Origin: an uncultured Flavobacteriales bacterium
GTDB lineage: Bacteria; Bacteroidota; Bacteroidia; Flavobacteriales_F; PHOS-HE28
Length of the DNA: 64,000 bases
Direction of reading: 5' to 3'
Assembly (NCBI GenBank): GCA_937872175.1
Contig: CALMPI010000037.1
Span: 1 to 64,000, forward strand
The stretch's first letter is position 1. Each line of letters opens with the position of its first letter. Position numbers and translations under genes: made by a program. Under the pieces are notes generated by a model that searched no databases, had not been told where the DNA came from, and saw only the letters and a program-made list of their open reading frames with translations. This document shows, piece after piece, positions 50,632-59,840 of the stretch.

Positions 50632-51177
50632 GTGAGCGACGCGAAGCAGACCGCCTTCATGCAGGCCTACAAGGACTGCCACGGTCCGTTTCTTCGGTAC
50701 TGTTCGGCCATCGCGTACGGGCGCATGGATGTGCAGGACCTGGTCCAGGACGTGTTGTTGTCCGCATACCAGCAGTTCGACCGTATCGAGCGGAAGGACC
50801 AGTTGCTGCACTACCTGGTACGGGCCGCACGGAACCGTGCCGCCAGCGCGTGGAAGCTGGGCCGGCGATCGGCCGTCCTGTGCGAACGGCAGGCGGCGCG
50901 CCTGCAGCAGCACGGTGCCACACCCGAGCAGCTGGTCGATGTGCAGTTGCTGTACAGGGCTTTGGACCAGCTGCCGGCGCAGCAGCGCGAGGCCCTGGTC
51001 CTGTTCGAGGTCTCCGGCCTCAGCATGGCCGAGATCGCGGTGATCCAGAACTGCGCGGAGGGTGCGGTCAAGACCCGCGTGAGCCGGGCCCGCGCCGCTC
51101 TGAGGGGCCGGTTGGACGGTCGTCCAAAACTCCCCGTGGCCGCAACCCTGCAATTGCTGATCCTCCTGCTCCCATGA
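50632..51177 (+). CDS. ECF-type RNA polymerase sigma factor
   Basis: A 181-residue sigma-70 family protein with region 2 (FLRYCSAIAYGRMDVQDLVQDVLLSAY, about residues 20-46) and region 4 (about 105-155), which has the recognition helix in ALVLFEVSGLSMAEIAVIQ and ends AVKTRVSRARAAL. The GTG at 50632 is in frame and has an ACAGGA-like site just before it; an ATG at 50659 is the alternative. The last codons overlap the next gene (ATGA), so sigma factor and membrane protein are made together, as is common for a sigma/anti-sigma pair. Target promoters are unknown. Confidence 0.92.
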   Translation: MSDAKQTAFMQAYKDCHGPFLRYCSAIAYGRMDVQDLVQDVLLSAYQQFDRIERKDQLLHYLVRAARNRAASAWKLGRRSAVLCERQAARLQQHGATPEQLVDVQLLYRALDQLPAQQREALVLFEVSGLSMAEIAVIQNCAEGAVKTRVSRARAALRGRLDGRPKLPVAATLQLLILLLP

Positions 51178-52364
51178 ACCCACGCGCCCACGACGGGATC
51201 GACCTGCACCTGCTGCGTGACCTTCCCGAGGAACTGAGCCTCGAGCAGGTGGAGCGGTTCATCATAACCCTGCCACCCACCCCACCGCCCGGCTCCGGGT
51301 CGGGGGGATCATTCTTCAACCTCAACTCCATCCTCATGAGCACTGCAGGCCTCCTCCTTGTCGGACTGAGCATTCATCTGTTCACCAGTGGCGGTGCGGC
51401 ATCCCCATCGCCGAGCGCTCCGGCGGACCTGGTCTCCCCCGCCACGGTGTTCGATGCCCCGGCGACCGTGCTGCCCACCGAGGCCAAGCCGCAGCAACAG
51501 CCTCGGCCCGCGCCGTCCGTGGCGCTTGCTTCGCCCATCCCGCCCACCGAGGCGGCTCCTGCTCCTGCCCCGGCCCCTGTTCCTCCGCCTGTTCCCGTTC
51601 CTGTTCCCGCCCCTGTGCAGAGTCCGATCCCAACGGACCCGGCGGTCGTCATCGCGGAGCCCATCAAGGAAGGAGATGCCCGCCGATACGACCTGAGCGG
51701 GTTCACGACGGTGCAGGTGCGCGGCAGCATGGACGTGGTGCTCGAGCAAGGTCCGTACGAAGTGGTGGCCGAGGGCGACGAGGATGTCCTGGACCGGCTG
51801 AGCATCCTGATGGAAGGGCAGGTCCTGCGCATCGCCAACGGCGGTAAGTCCAGCCGCAGCGGCACCTGCAATGCGACGGGGGCCCAGGTACGCGTGCGGA
51901 TGCCGCAGGTGTCGGCACTGGAGGTGTTCGGCTCAGGCGGGATCACGGCCGGAGCCATGACCGCCAATGGGCCGCTGCGCTTGCTGCTTCAGGGCTCGGG
52001 AAGCCTCGTGATGGGCTCCGCCCTGGGGGCCGCTTCACTGACGGTGGACCTGGCGGGCTCCGGCGATGTGCTGTGCGGCGCCATGGACGTGAGCGGCACT
52101 ACCGCGGTGAACCTGAGCGGAAGCGGCGATGTGGTCCTGGAAGGCCGCACGGCACGTCTGACGATCGACCTGGCCGGTTCCGGCGACGTGGACGCATCCG
52201 GTGTGGAAAGCGCGGCGACCGCGGCCACGCTGGTGGGGTCGGGCGATATTCGACTGGGCCGGACGGGACCATTGGAGCAACGCATCACCGGTTCCGGTCG
52301 GATCGAAGTGCACGGGAGCCCTGGCGGCCATGCGCCACAAGGGGAAGGTTCACGGTCCTACTAG
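51174..52364 (+). CDS. transmembrane DUF2807 protein, candidate anti-sigma/sensor
   Basis: A 396-residue protein: a short N-terminal part (1-48) with DLHLLRDLPEELSLEQVERF, one membrane helix (about 51-70, SILMSTAGLLLVGLSIHLF), a Pro-Ala/Pro-Val linker (about 75-155), then a DUF2807 (head GIN) beta-solenoid (about 165-390) with repeated GSGDV/GSGDI steps. DUF2807 domains are usually exported. The gene overlaps the sigma factor, so the N-terminal helix could bind the sigma factor while the solenoid senses the envelope. No classic anti-sigma zinc motif is seen, so the pairing is an inference from order and topology. Confidence 0.85.
   Translation: MNPRAHDGIDLHLLRDLPEELSLEQVERFIITLPPTPPPGSGSGGSFFNLNSILMSTAGLLLVGLSIHLFTSGGAASPSPSAPADLVSPATVFDAPATVLPTEAKPQQQPRPAPSVALASPIPPTEAAPAPAPAPVPPPVPVPVPAPVQSPIPTDPAVVIAEPIKEGDARRYDLSGFTTVQVRGSMDVVLEQGPYEVVAEGDEDVLDRLSILMEGQVLRIANGGKSSRSGTCNATGAQVRVRMPQVSALEVFGSGGITAGAMTANGPLRLLLQGSGSLVMGSALGAASLTVDLAGSGDVLCGAMDVSGTTAVNLSGSGDVVLEGRTARLTIDLAGSGDVDASGVESAATAATLVGSGDIRLGRTGPLEQRITGSGRIEVHGSPGGHAPQGEGSRSY
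51546..51620 (+). repeat. Pro-Ala/Pro-Val coding hexamer repeat
   Basis: CCTGCTCCTGCC-type hexamers encode the linker of the DUF2807 protein. They resemble the repeat at the left window edge (2-75). Confidence 0.7.
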
Positions 52365-52891
52365 GCCGCTGACCACGCGTCCACCGCCGGGCTCCCCACA
52401 CTTCCGGTCCGACCCCATCATCGCACGGGACCGAACGAAGGACCGTTCCGGGCACAACGACCGCGTTCGCAGGGCTGGCATGACCACCAGCGCCGAGGGT
52501 TCCCATTCCGCGACCCTTCCATACCATCCGGTCCGATGCCATGAGCGGAAGGTTCCGGTGCACGGCTGAAGCCGGTGCACCCGACCGCTCGTCCGACCCA
52601 CACCTCCCCTCGCCAACGCGCTGCAGGAGCGCGCCCGGCCTCACCTGCACGGTCCGTTCCGGTCGGCAGGGGTCGGGCGACGGGGCCGCCATGCGTCCCC
52701 CGGAATATTGGACCAGGTCCTTGCCTGGGGCGCTCGCACGGGTTCCGCACGAGCTCCCATCGCACCCATGTTCGTCGATGAAATCGCAGGTCCGGTCGAA
52801 CGGACGTATCCAACCGCGCCGGCCCGCGTACGACCGATCGAGCAGAAGTACATACGCGATGGGGGGATCACGACTCGGAAGCATGCTGGCG
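52365..52891. other. long spacer upstream of the adhesin gene
   Basis: A 527-bp gap. In-frame codons exist from 52541, but the conceptual product is Arg/Pro/Ser-rich and has no signal, so it does not look coding. No clear TAnnTTTG box, terminator or RNA element was recognised. A gap this long after a sigma-factor operon and before a giant adhesin may hold control sites that cannot be identified by eye. Confidence 0.5.
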
Positions 52892-55800
52892 ATGCGGTTC
52901 AGGACCGCGCTCGTGGCGACCACGCTGGCCGCATCCTGCCCGGTGGCCGCCACGCACATCAGCGGCGGCGAGATCTTCTACGAGTGCCTCGGGAACAACC
53001 AATATGAGGTCACGCTCATCATCTACCGCGACTGCTTCGGGGTGCAACTGGACAATGAGGTCGACCTCGTCTTCGACAGCCCCTGCGACAGCTTCACCGT
53101 CACTCTGGACACTCCCAACCCGGTTGAGCTCTCCCAGCTCTGCGACCTGGAACTTCCGAACAGCACCTGCAACGGCGGCACGCTGCCGGGCATCGAGCAG
53201 TACACCTACACCACGGTGGTGACGCTGCCGCCGTGCGACCACTGGACGATGGGTTGGATCGGCCGGAACCGCAACGCCGCAGTGGCCAATCTGGTGAACC
53301 CGGATGATGAGGCGATGTACATCGCCACCACCCTCGACAACACGGTCGATCCATGCGACAACAGCCCGGTGCTGACCAACATCGCAAGCCCTTACGTCTG
53401 CCTGAACTATCCGGTGACGTACAGCTACGGCGGCTATGATCCGGACGGCGACTCCCTCAGTTATGCCCTGGTGGATGCGCTGGACGAATTCGGTCAACCC
53501 ATCGCCTACGTGGCCCCCTACACCGGTGCGCAGCCCATCAGTGGCATCACGATCGACCCTGTCACCGGCCTGCTGAGCTTCACTCCGATGCTGGCCGGCA
53601 ACTGGGTGGTGGTGGTGGAAGTGAGCGAGTGGGACTCGCTGGGCAACCTGATCGGCACGGTGATGCGCGACATGCAGTTCATCGCCTACCCCTGCATGAA
53701 CGTTCCGCCCGACCCCGCCACGGGCGACATCAGCGGCTTCACCGGCGCGGCCGTACAGACCGGAGCCAACAGTGTGGAGGTCTGTGAGTCAGGTTCGTTC
53801 TGCATGTCCTTCGACATCGCCGACATCAACGCGGCGAACGTGTTGGAGGCCACCACCAACCTGCAGCAGAACCTCCCCGGAGCCACCTTCACCTACACGG
53901 GTGCCAACCCGATCACATGCACGGTCTGCTGGAACGGTCAGCCCGGCACCTCCGGTTTCTTTCCCTTCATCGTGCAAGTGAACGACGGCGCCTGCCCCAT
54001 CCCGGCCGTACAGACCTACGTGTACGCCATCACCGTACTGCCTGGCATGGCGATCACGGTGGATGTGCAGGATGAGAGCTGTGCGGGGGACCAGGACGGA
54101 CAGGTGGCCGTGAACGTCACCGCCGGCACCGGACCCTTCCAATACACATGGACCGGTCTGCCGGACACCACATCGACGATCCAGGTGGGCGCCGGTGTCT
54201 ACGCCGTGACGGTCACCGACGCCAACGGGTGCGTCTCCCAACCCACCTCGGCGGTGGTGAACGCACAGGGCCAGCCGAACCAGGCCGATGCGGGCCCCGA
54301 CCTATTGGGCTGCCTGGACGCGCTGCCGATCGCCCTGAGCGGCACAGTGACCAACGCGACCGGTGGCATCTGGAGCGGAGGTCAGGGCACCTTCAGCGGT
54401 GCGGGTCTCAGCGTCACCTATCAGCCCACGGCGGCCGAGCTGGCCTCCGGCGGGGTCGATCTTCTGCTCACCACCACGGGCAACCCCTTGTGTGCGGCCG
54501 ATGTGGACACAGTGCACGTGGTGCTGAGCGACGACCTGCTGAACGCCAGCGTGACGGGCTCGGACGCCTTGTGCAACGCCACGGCAACGGGCACCGCCAC
54601 CTTCCAACCGGTGCTATCGGGCATGAGCTTCATTTGGAACGCACCCGGGGCGCCCACGACATCACAGGTGAGCGGCCTTCCCGCGGGCACCTATGCGATC
54701 ACCGCGACCGACGCTGCCGGCTGCGACACGACACTGAGCATCACCATCGGCCAGCCGGACGCGCTCATCCTGGGCGCGCTGAGCGTGGTGGATGAACCGT
54801 GCGCCGGTCTTGGTGGAGGGAGCATCAGTGCCACCGTGAACGGTGGTACGGCCCCGTACACCTACGCGTGGAGCCAGGGGGCCACCACCCCGGCCGTGAA
54901 CGTGGGCGCCGGCACCTACACGGTCATCATCACCGATGCCAACGGCTGCGCTCCGGTGAGCGGGTCGGCCACGGTGAACGCCTCCGCACAACCCAACCAG
55001 GCCAACGCAGGCCCCGACCTCGTGGGCTGCCTGAACGAACTTCCGGTGACGCTCGCCGGGACGGTGACCAACGCCACGGGAGGCACATGGAGCGGCGGCT
55101 CAGGCACCTGGTTGAACAACGGCCTGACGGCCACCTACATGCCCAGCACATCCGAAGTGCAACAGGGCGGAGCGGCCTTGTACTTCACCACCACCGGCAA
55201 CCCGGGCTGCCCGCCCGATGTCGACACCGTCGTGGTGATCATCAGCAAGAGCTTCCTGAACGCGGGCATCCTCGGCACGGCCGCCAGCTGCCATGGCGGT
55301 GCCAATGGCACGGCCCTGTTCACACCGAATGACACCAGTTTCAGCTACCTGTGGAACGATCCAGGCGCACAGGCCGGCAACCCGGCCACCGGACTTGCCG
55401 CAGGCACCTATGCGGTCACGGTCACCGATGTGCTGGGCTGCGACACGACCTTGAGCGTCACGATCGCGGAGCCGCCACCGCTGCAAGCCACGCTGACCCA
55501 GAGCGGCGATCCGCTATGCGCCGGCGGGAACAATGGCTGGGCCACGGTGAGCGCATCCGGAGGGACCCCGGGATACACGTACCAGTGGGACGCCGCGGCC
55601 AACAACCAGATGGGCCCGACCGCCAATGGGCTGGGCGCAGGCACCTACGGGGTCACCGCCACCGATGCCAATGGATGCACCGTGCAGCTGAACGCCCAGC
55701 TCGGAGCTCCACCACCGATCCAATTGACCGCCCAGGCACCGGACACGGTGTGCGTGAACGTGCCCGTACCCCTTACCGCACAGGCGTTCGGAGGAACGGG

Positions 55801-56986
55801 CAACCTTCTCGTAAGCTGGAGCGGCATCGGCGTGGGCTCACAGTTGACCCATGCCTTCATCACCTCGCAGAACGTGGTGGTGACGGTGGTGGACGCGAAC
55901 GGATGCAGTGGACCCACGGTGACCCTCCCGGTGACCGTGCTGGATCTGAACGACGCGCAGCTGATCACCACCGGATCGGGCACGGTATGCCCGGGCGACA
56001 CGACCACGGTCTCGGCGCAGGTGATGGGGTATCCCTCGTCCGTTCAGCTGAACTGGCCTCAACTGGGCGTGGCGGGGCCAGGCCCGCACAGCGTGGTGGT
56101 GAACACGGACATGACACTGACGGTGACCGCCACTGATCAATGCGGCAACGCACTGCAGGCGGTGGTGCCGCTGCAGGTGGATGTACCACCGGTGTTCACC
56201 CTGCCGGCGATCTTCGCTGAAGGGTGCGCGCCACTGACGGTGCAGTTCCCGGACACCCTGGTGAGCGGCAACCTCACCTATCTGTGGGACTTCGGCGACG
56301 GTGCGACGTCCGCCGCTCCGGCGCCGGTACATACGTTCCAAGCCGGCACCTTCGGCGTAAGCCTCACCGTGACCACCGCACTGGGTTGCAGCAGTACATC
56401 ACCCGCGCCGGGCCTGGTGATCGCGCACGCTCCGCCCACCGCCGCCTTCGCTGCGAGCACCACGAGCACGGACATCGACAACGCGCTGATCCACTTCACC
56501 GACGGCAGCACGGGCGCGATCACCAGCTTCGCCTGGGACTTCGACGACGGCGCCACGAGCGACCAGCAGGACGTGTCGCACCAGTTCATGGACGTGGGGC
56601 TCTTCAACGTGGCACTGGTGGTGATGGACGTGCAGGGGTGCAGTGACACGGCGTGGGTGACGGTGGAGGTGACGCCGGACCACGAAGTGGTGATCCCCAC
56701 GGGCTTCACCCCGAACCCCGGCGGCGGCGGTGGTGGTGGATACGATCCGAACGACCTGAGCAACGATGTGTTCTACCCGTTCGCCCGCTTCGTGGACGAC
56801 TTCCGGATGCGGATCTACAACCGCTGGGGTGAGCTCATCTTCGAGAGCCTCGACATCCAGCGCGGCTGGGACGGCTACTACCGCGGCCAGCTCAGCCCAC
56901 AGGACGTATACGTGTACCAGGTGTGGCTGCGCTTCGTGGACGGCAAGGAGCGGCAGCTCGTGGGCGACATCACCCTGTTCCGATAA
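52892..56986 (+). CDS. SprB-like adhesin with gliding-motility C-terminal domain (T9SS type B)
   Basis: A 1364-residue secreted protein. The signal peptide is residues 1-24 or so. The N-terminal part (about 25-380) begins ATHISGGEIFYECLGNNQY and has calcium-like DPDGDSLSY motifs. SprB-type repeats (TITDANGC-like ends) lie near 386-450, 625-690 and 863-930. A 239-residue unit is duplicated in tandem (DNA 54272-54988 and 54989-55700). Two PKD domains (WDFGDGATS and WDFDDGATS) are near 1101-1250. The CHU_C sorting domain (about 1265-1364) shows IYNRWGELIFES and VYVYQVWLRFVDGKER. Start 52883 is also possible. A PorP/SprF gene follows. Confidence 0.92.
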   Translation: MRFRTALVATTLAASCPVAATHISGGEIFYECLGNNQYEVTLIIYRDCFGVQLDNEVDLVFDSPCDSFTVTLDTPNPVELSQLCDLELPNSTCNGGTLPGIEQYTYTTVVTLPPCDHWTMGWIGRNRNAAVANLVNPDDEAMYIATTLDNTVDPCDNSPVLTNIASPYVCLNYPVTYSYGGYDPDGDSLSYALVDALDEFGQPIAYVAPYTGAQPISGITIDPVTGLLSFTPMLAGNWVVVVEVSEWDSLGNLIGTVMRDMQFIAYPCMNVPPDPATGDISGFTGAAVQTGANSVEVCESGSFCMSFDIADINAANVLEATTNLQQNLPGATFTYTGANPITCTVCWNGQPGTSGFFPFIVQVNDGACPIPAVQTYVYAITVLPGMAITVDVQDESCAGDQDGQVAVNVTAGTGPFQYTWTGLPDTTSTIQVGAGVYAVTVTDANGCVSQPTSAVVNAQGQPNQADAGPDLLGCLDALPIALSGTVTNATGGIWSGGQGTFSGAGLSVTYQPTAAELASGGVDLLLTTTGNPLCAADVDTVHVVLSDDLLNASVTGSDALCNATATGTATFQPVLSGMSFIWNAPGAPTTSQVSGLPAGTYAITATDAAGCDTTLSITIGQPDALILGALSVVDEPCAGLGGGSISATVNGGTAPYTYAWSQGATTPAVNVGAGTYTVIITDANGCAPVSGSATVNASAQPNQANAGPDLVGCLNELPVTLAGTVTNATGGTWSGGSGTWLNNGLTATYMPSTSEVQQGGAALYFTTTGNPGCPPDVDTVVVIISKSFLNAGILGTAASCHGGANGTALFTPNDTSFSYLWNDPGAQAGNPATGLAAGTYAVTVTDVLGCDTTLSVTIAEPPPLQATLTQSGDPLCAGGNNGWATVSASGGTPGYTYQWDAAANNQMGPTANGLGAGTYGVTATDANGCTVQLNAQLGAPPPIQLTAQAPDTVCVNVPVPLTAQAFGGTGNLLVSWSGIGVGSQLTHAFITSQNVVVTVVDANGCSGPTVTLPVTVLDLNDAQLITTGSGTVCPGDTTTVSAQVMGYPSSVQLNWPQLGVAGPGPHSVVVNTDMTLTVTATDQCGNALQAVVPLQVDVPPVFTLPAIFAEGCAPLTVQFPDTLVSGNLTYLWDFGDGATSAAPAPVHTFQAGTFGVSLTVTTALGCSSTSPAPGLVIAHAPPTAAFAASTTSTDIDNALIHFTDGSTGAITSFAWDFDDGATSDQQDVSHQFMDVGLFNVALVVMDVQGCSDTAWVTVEVTPDHEVVIPTGFTPNPGGGGGGGYDPNDLSNDVFYPFARFVDDFRMRIYNRWGELIFESLDIQRGWDGYYRGQLSPQDVYVYQVWLRFVDGKERQLVGDITLFR
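54272..55700 (+). repeat. 239-residue tandem duplication inside the adhesin
   Basis: Units begin QPNQADAGPDL at 54272 and QPNQANAGPDL at 54989, exactly 717 bp apart. Both continue GTVTNATGG-WSGG and later TTLSxTI. The protein similarity is plain, while DNA identity is lower, so the duplication is not recent. Confidence 0.8.
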
Positions 56987-56995
56987 GCGAAGCGC

Positions 56996-57991
56996 ATGAA
57001 GCGAAGCCTACCCCTCCTGCTCGCGCTCGCACCGGCCGTGCTCCCCGCACAGGACCCGCAGCTGTCGCAGTTCTTCGCGGCGCCGATGTACCTGAACCCG
57101 GCCTTGACCGGCAACACGTACCAGGACCGCATCGCCATGAACTACCGGAATCAATGGCCCAGTGCGGTGGTGAACGCCTTCCAGACCTACGCGGCGAGCT
57201 ACGAGCACCGGTCGCAGAAGCTCAACAGCGGTTTCGGGGTGATGGCCATGCGGGATGTGGCGGGTGCGAACGGCCTGGCGTTCACGCAGGTGGCCGCCGC
57301 CTACAGCTATGAGGCCCGCATCAACCGAAAGCACGCGGTGCGCGGGGGGGTGCGCGCAGCCTGGACCAACCGCAGCTTCGACCCGAACAGCTTCCTCTTC
57401 GCCGACCAGGTGATCCGCGACAACGCGGCCACCAGCATCGAGAGCGGTTTCGTGCAGCAGGTGAGCTACATGGACCTGAGCGCGGGAGGCCTGTACTACA
57501 ACGAGCGCTTCTGGGCAGGCTTCAGTGTGAACCACCTGAACCGCCCGCAGCAGTCCCTTTTCCTGAACGGTGATGCCCGGCTGCCCATGCGCACCAGCTT
57601 GCACACGGGCTACCGCTTCCCGTTGGACGGGCAGCGCATGGCCTACAGCAACACACTGGGCACCTTCGCCACGCACTACAAGGCCCAGGGCAAGTGGGAC
57701 CAGTTCGACGTGGGTTTCTACGTGGACCACGACAAACTGCTGGCAGGCATCTGGTACCGCGGCATCCCCGGGCTGAAGGCCTATGCCCCCGGATATCCGA
57801 ACAACGACGCCGTGGTGCTGATGGCGGGCTACGAGACCCCGTTGCAGCTGCGGATCGTGTACAGCTATGATGTCACCATAAGCTGGCTCGACCTGTCCAG
57901 CGGTGGCGCGCATGAGGTGAGCCTCACTTACGAGTGGCCGCGAAAGACCAAGGCGCGCAAGCACAAGATCGTGCCCTGCCCGAAGTTTTGA
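56996..57991 (+). CDS. PorP/SprF family type IX secretion protein
   Basis: A 331-residue outer-membrane barrel with a signal peptide (about 1-17, ending LPAQD). The family start DPQLSQFFAAPMYLNPALTG is unmistakable, followed by YRNQWP and GFGVMAMRD. The C-terminus ends KHKIVPCPKF. SprF in Flavobacterium johnsoniae is needed to secrete SprB, and PorP/SprF genes usually follow the gene of their CHU_C-type partner. Here the gene starts 9 nt after the adhesin stop, so the pair is very likely a unit. Confidence 0.96.
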   Translation: MKRSLPLLLALAPAVLPAQDPQLSQFFAAPMYLNPALTGNTYQDRIAMNYRNQWPSAVVNAFQTYAASYEHRSQKLNSGFGVMAMRDVAGANGLAFTQVAAAYSYEARINRKHAVRGGVRAAWTNRSFDPNSFLFADQVIRDNAATSIESGFVQQVSYMDLSAGGLYYNERFWAGFSVNHLNRPQQSLFLNGDARLPMRTSLHTGYRFPLDGQRMAYSNTLGTFATHYKAQGKWDQFDVGFYVDHDKLLAGIWYRGIPGLKAYAPGYPNNDAVVLMAGYETPLQLRIVYSYDVTISWLDLSSGGAHEVSLTYEWPRKTKARKHKIVPCPKF

Positions 57992-58004
57992 GCCGAAGGG
58001 CCGG

Positions 58005-59816
58005 TCACATCCGCTCAGGCACTTCAATGCCCAGGCACCACATGGCCCTCTTGGTGGCGGTGGCCACGGCAGCGCTCAGGACCAGGCGGAAGGCGCGCTT
58101 GGCGGGATCCTCCTCTTTGATCACGGGCACGCTCTGGTAGAAGCTGTTGTAGGCCTTCACCAGTTCATAGGTGTGGTTGGCCAGGGCGGAAGGATCCAAT
58201 TTGGTGGCCGCCTCGCTCAGCACCACCGGGAAGTGATGCAGCAGTTTGATCACCGTGCGTTCCTCGGGTAGAAGCGCCGATATGCCCGGGTGCTCATCCC
58301 GCTGGGGCGGGACAGGTCGCGCCCATGTGCCCATTCCTTCCGCTTTGCGCAGCAGGCTCTTGATCCGCGCGTAGGTGTACTGGATGAAGGGACCCGTGTG
58401 TCCCTGCAGGTCGATGCTGGCGGCGGGATCGAAGAGCATGCGCTTCTTCGGGTCCACCTTGAGCAGGAAGTACTTGAGCGCGGCCAGGCCGATCATCTCG
58501 TACAGCGCCGCCTTGTCCACCTCGGTGAAGTCGTCCAGCTTGCTGAGCTCCCCGCCCATGCGGCGTGCCTCGGTCACCACCTCGTCGATGAGGTCGTCGG
58601 CGTCCACCACGGTGCCTTCGCGGCTCTTCATCTTTCCCGAAGGAAGATCCACCATGCCGTAGCTGAGGTGGAAGAGCTCATCGGCCCAGGTGAAGCCCAG
58701 CTTCTTGAGGATGATGAACAGGACCTTGAAGTGGTAGTCCTGCTCGTTGCCCACGGTGTAGATGAGCTTGCTGAGGCCGGGATACTCCTCGAAGCGCTTG
58801 ATGGCCGTGCCGATGTCCTGCGTCATGTACACGCTGGTGCCATCGCGGCGCAGCAGCACCTTCTCGTCGAGGCCCTCGGCGGAATTGTCCACCCACACGG
58901 CGCCGTCCTTCTCGTAGAACACGCCCTTCTTCAGCCCTTCGAGCACATCGGCCTTGCCCAGCACGTAGGTCTGGCTCTCGTAATAGTTGCGGTCGAAGTC
59001 CACCCCCGCGCGGGCATAGGTGGCGTTGAACCCTTCGTACACCCAGCCGTTCATGGTCTCCCACAGCGTGCGCACGGCCGGATCGCTGGCCTCCCATTGC
59101 CGGAGCATCTCCTGCGCCTCCAGCAGGATGGGGGCGGTCTTCTCCGCCTCCTCCTTCGGCTTCCCGGCGGCCACCAACGCTTCGATCTCCGCCTTGTAGG
59201 CCCTGTCGAACTCCACGTAGTACTTGCCCACCAGCTTGTCGCCCTTCAGGCCGCTGGTCCGCGGGGTCTCGCCGTTACCGAACTTCCGCCAGGCCAGCAT
59301 GCTCTTGCAGATGTGGATGCCGCGGTCGTTGATCACCTGCACCTTCACCACCTGGTCGCCCGTGGCTTCCAGGATGCGGCTCACGCTCCAGCCCAGGAAG
59401 ATGTTGCGCAGGTGCCCCAGGTGCAGCGGTTTGTTGGTGTTGGGACTGGCGTACTCCACCATCACCTTCCGGCCCGTGGCGGGGAAGCTGAGGATGTCGC
59501 GCCCGCCCGCCTCCCGCGCGAAGCCCATCCAGTAGCTGTCGGCGATCACCAGGTTGAGGAATCCCTTGATGACATTGAAGCGGACCACGACGGGCTCTTC
59601 TCGCAGCAGGAACCCTCCGAGCTCGTTGGCCAGGGGCTCGGGCCCTTTGCCGCTCACCTTGGTGAAGGGGAACACGTTCATGGTCACATCCCCCTCGAAC
59701 TCAGGGCGGGTGGACTGGAAGCCGACCTGGTGAAGAGGGATGTCCTTGTCGTACAGCTCTTTGAACGCACGCACCACGACCGGTCCGAGCCGCATCAGCA
59801 GGGGGTCCTTCGTCAT
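58005..59816 (-). CDS. argS: arginyl-tRNA synthetase
   Basis: A 603-residue ArgRS. The class I HLGH signature is HLGHLRN at 132-138. The KMSKS region is represented by KMKSREGTVVDADDL, and the anticodon-binding C-terminal domain ends in LGIEVPERM. The start ATG at 59816 is followed by the usual N-terminal domain. A GATCTTCG box is five bases upstream, with a TTG about 20 bp further on, so the message is probably leaderless. It is adjacent to arginine-degrading genes. Confidence 0.97.
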   Translation of the reverse strand: MTKDPLLMRLGPVVVRAFKELYDKDIPLHQVGFQSTRPEFEGDVTMNVFPFTKVSGKGPEPLANELGGFLLREEPVVVRFNVIKGFLNLVIADSYWMGFAREAGGRDILSFPATGRKVMVEYASPNTNKPLHLGHLRNIFLGWSVSRILEATGDQVVKVQVINDRGIHICKSMLAWRKFGNGETPRTSGLKGDKLVGKYYVEFDRAYKAEIEALVAAGKPKEEAEKTAPILLEAQEMLRQWEASDPAVRTLWETMNGWVYEGFNATYARAGVDFDRNYYESQTYVLGKADVLEGLKKGVFYEKDGAVWVDNSAEGLDEKVLLRRDGTSVYMTQDIGTAIKRFEEYPGLSKLIYTVGNEQDYHFKVLFIILKKLGFTWADELFHLSYGMVDLPSGKMKSREGTVVDADDLIDEVVTEARRMGGELSKLDDFTEVDKAALYEMIGLAALKYFLLKVDPKKRMLFDPAASIDLQGHTGPFIQYTYARIKSLLRKAEGMGTWARPVPPQRDEHPGISALLPEERTVIKLLHHFPVVLSEAATKLDPSALANHTYELVKAYNSFYQSVPVIKEEDPAKRAFRLVLSAAVATATKRAMWCLGIEVPERM

Positions 59817-59821
59817 GGCCG

Positions 59822-59829
59822 CGAAGATC
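59822..59829 (-). promoter_or_regulatory. -7 box GATCTTCG for argS
   Basis: It lies five bases before the ATG. On the minus strand a TTG is found 20 nt upstream of the box, matching the -33/-7 spacing of Bacteroidota promoters. Confidence 0.5.
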
Positions 59830-59840
59830 GCGGTTGCCCG

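Noticed and set aside
52541-52891. An N-terminal extension of the adhesin
   Set aside because: The conceptual sequence is Arg/Pro/Ser-rich with no signal features, and a typical signal peptide starts at 52892.
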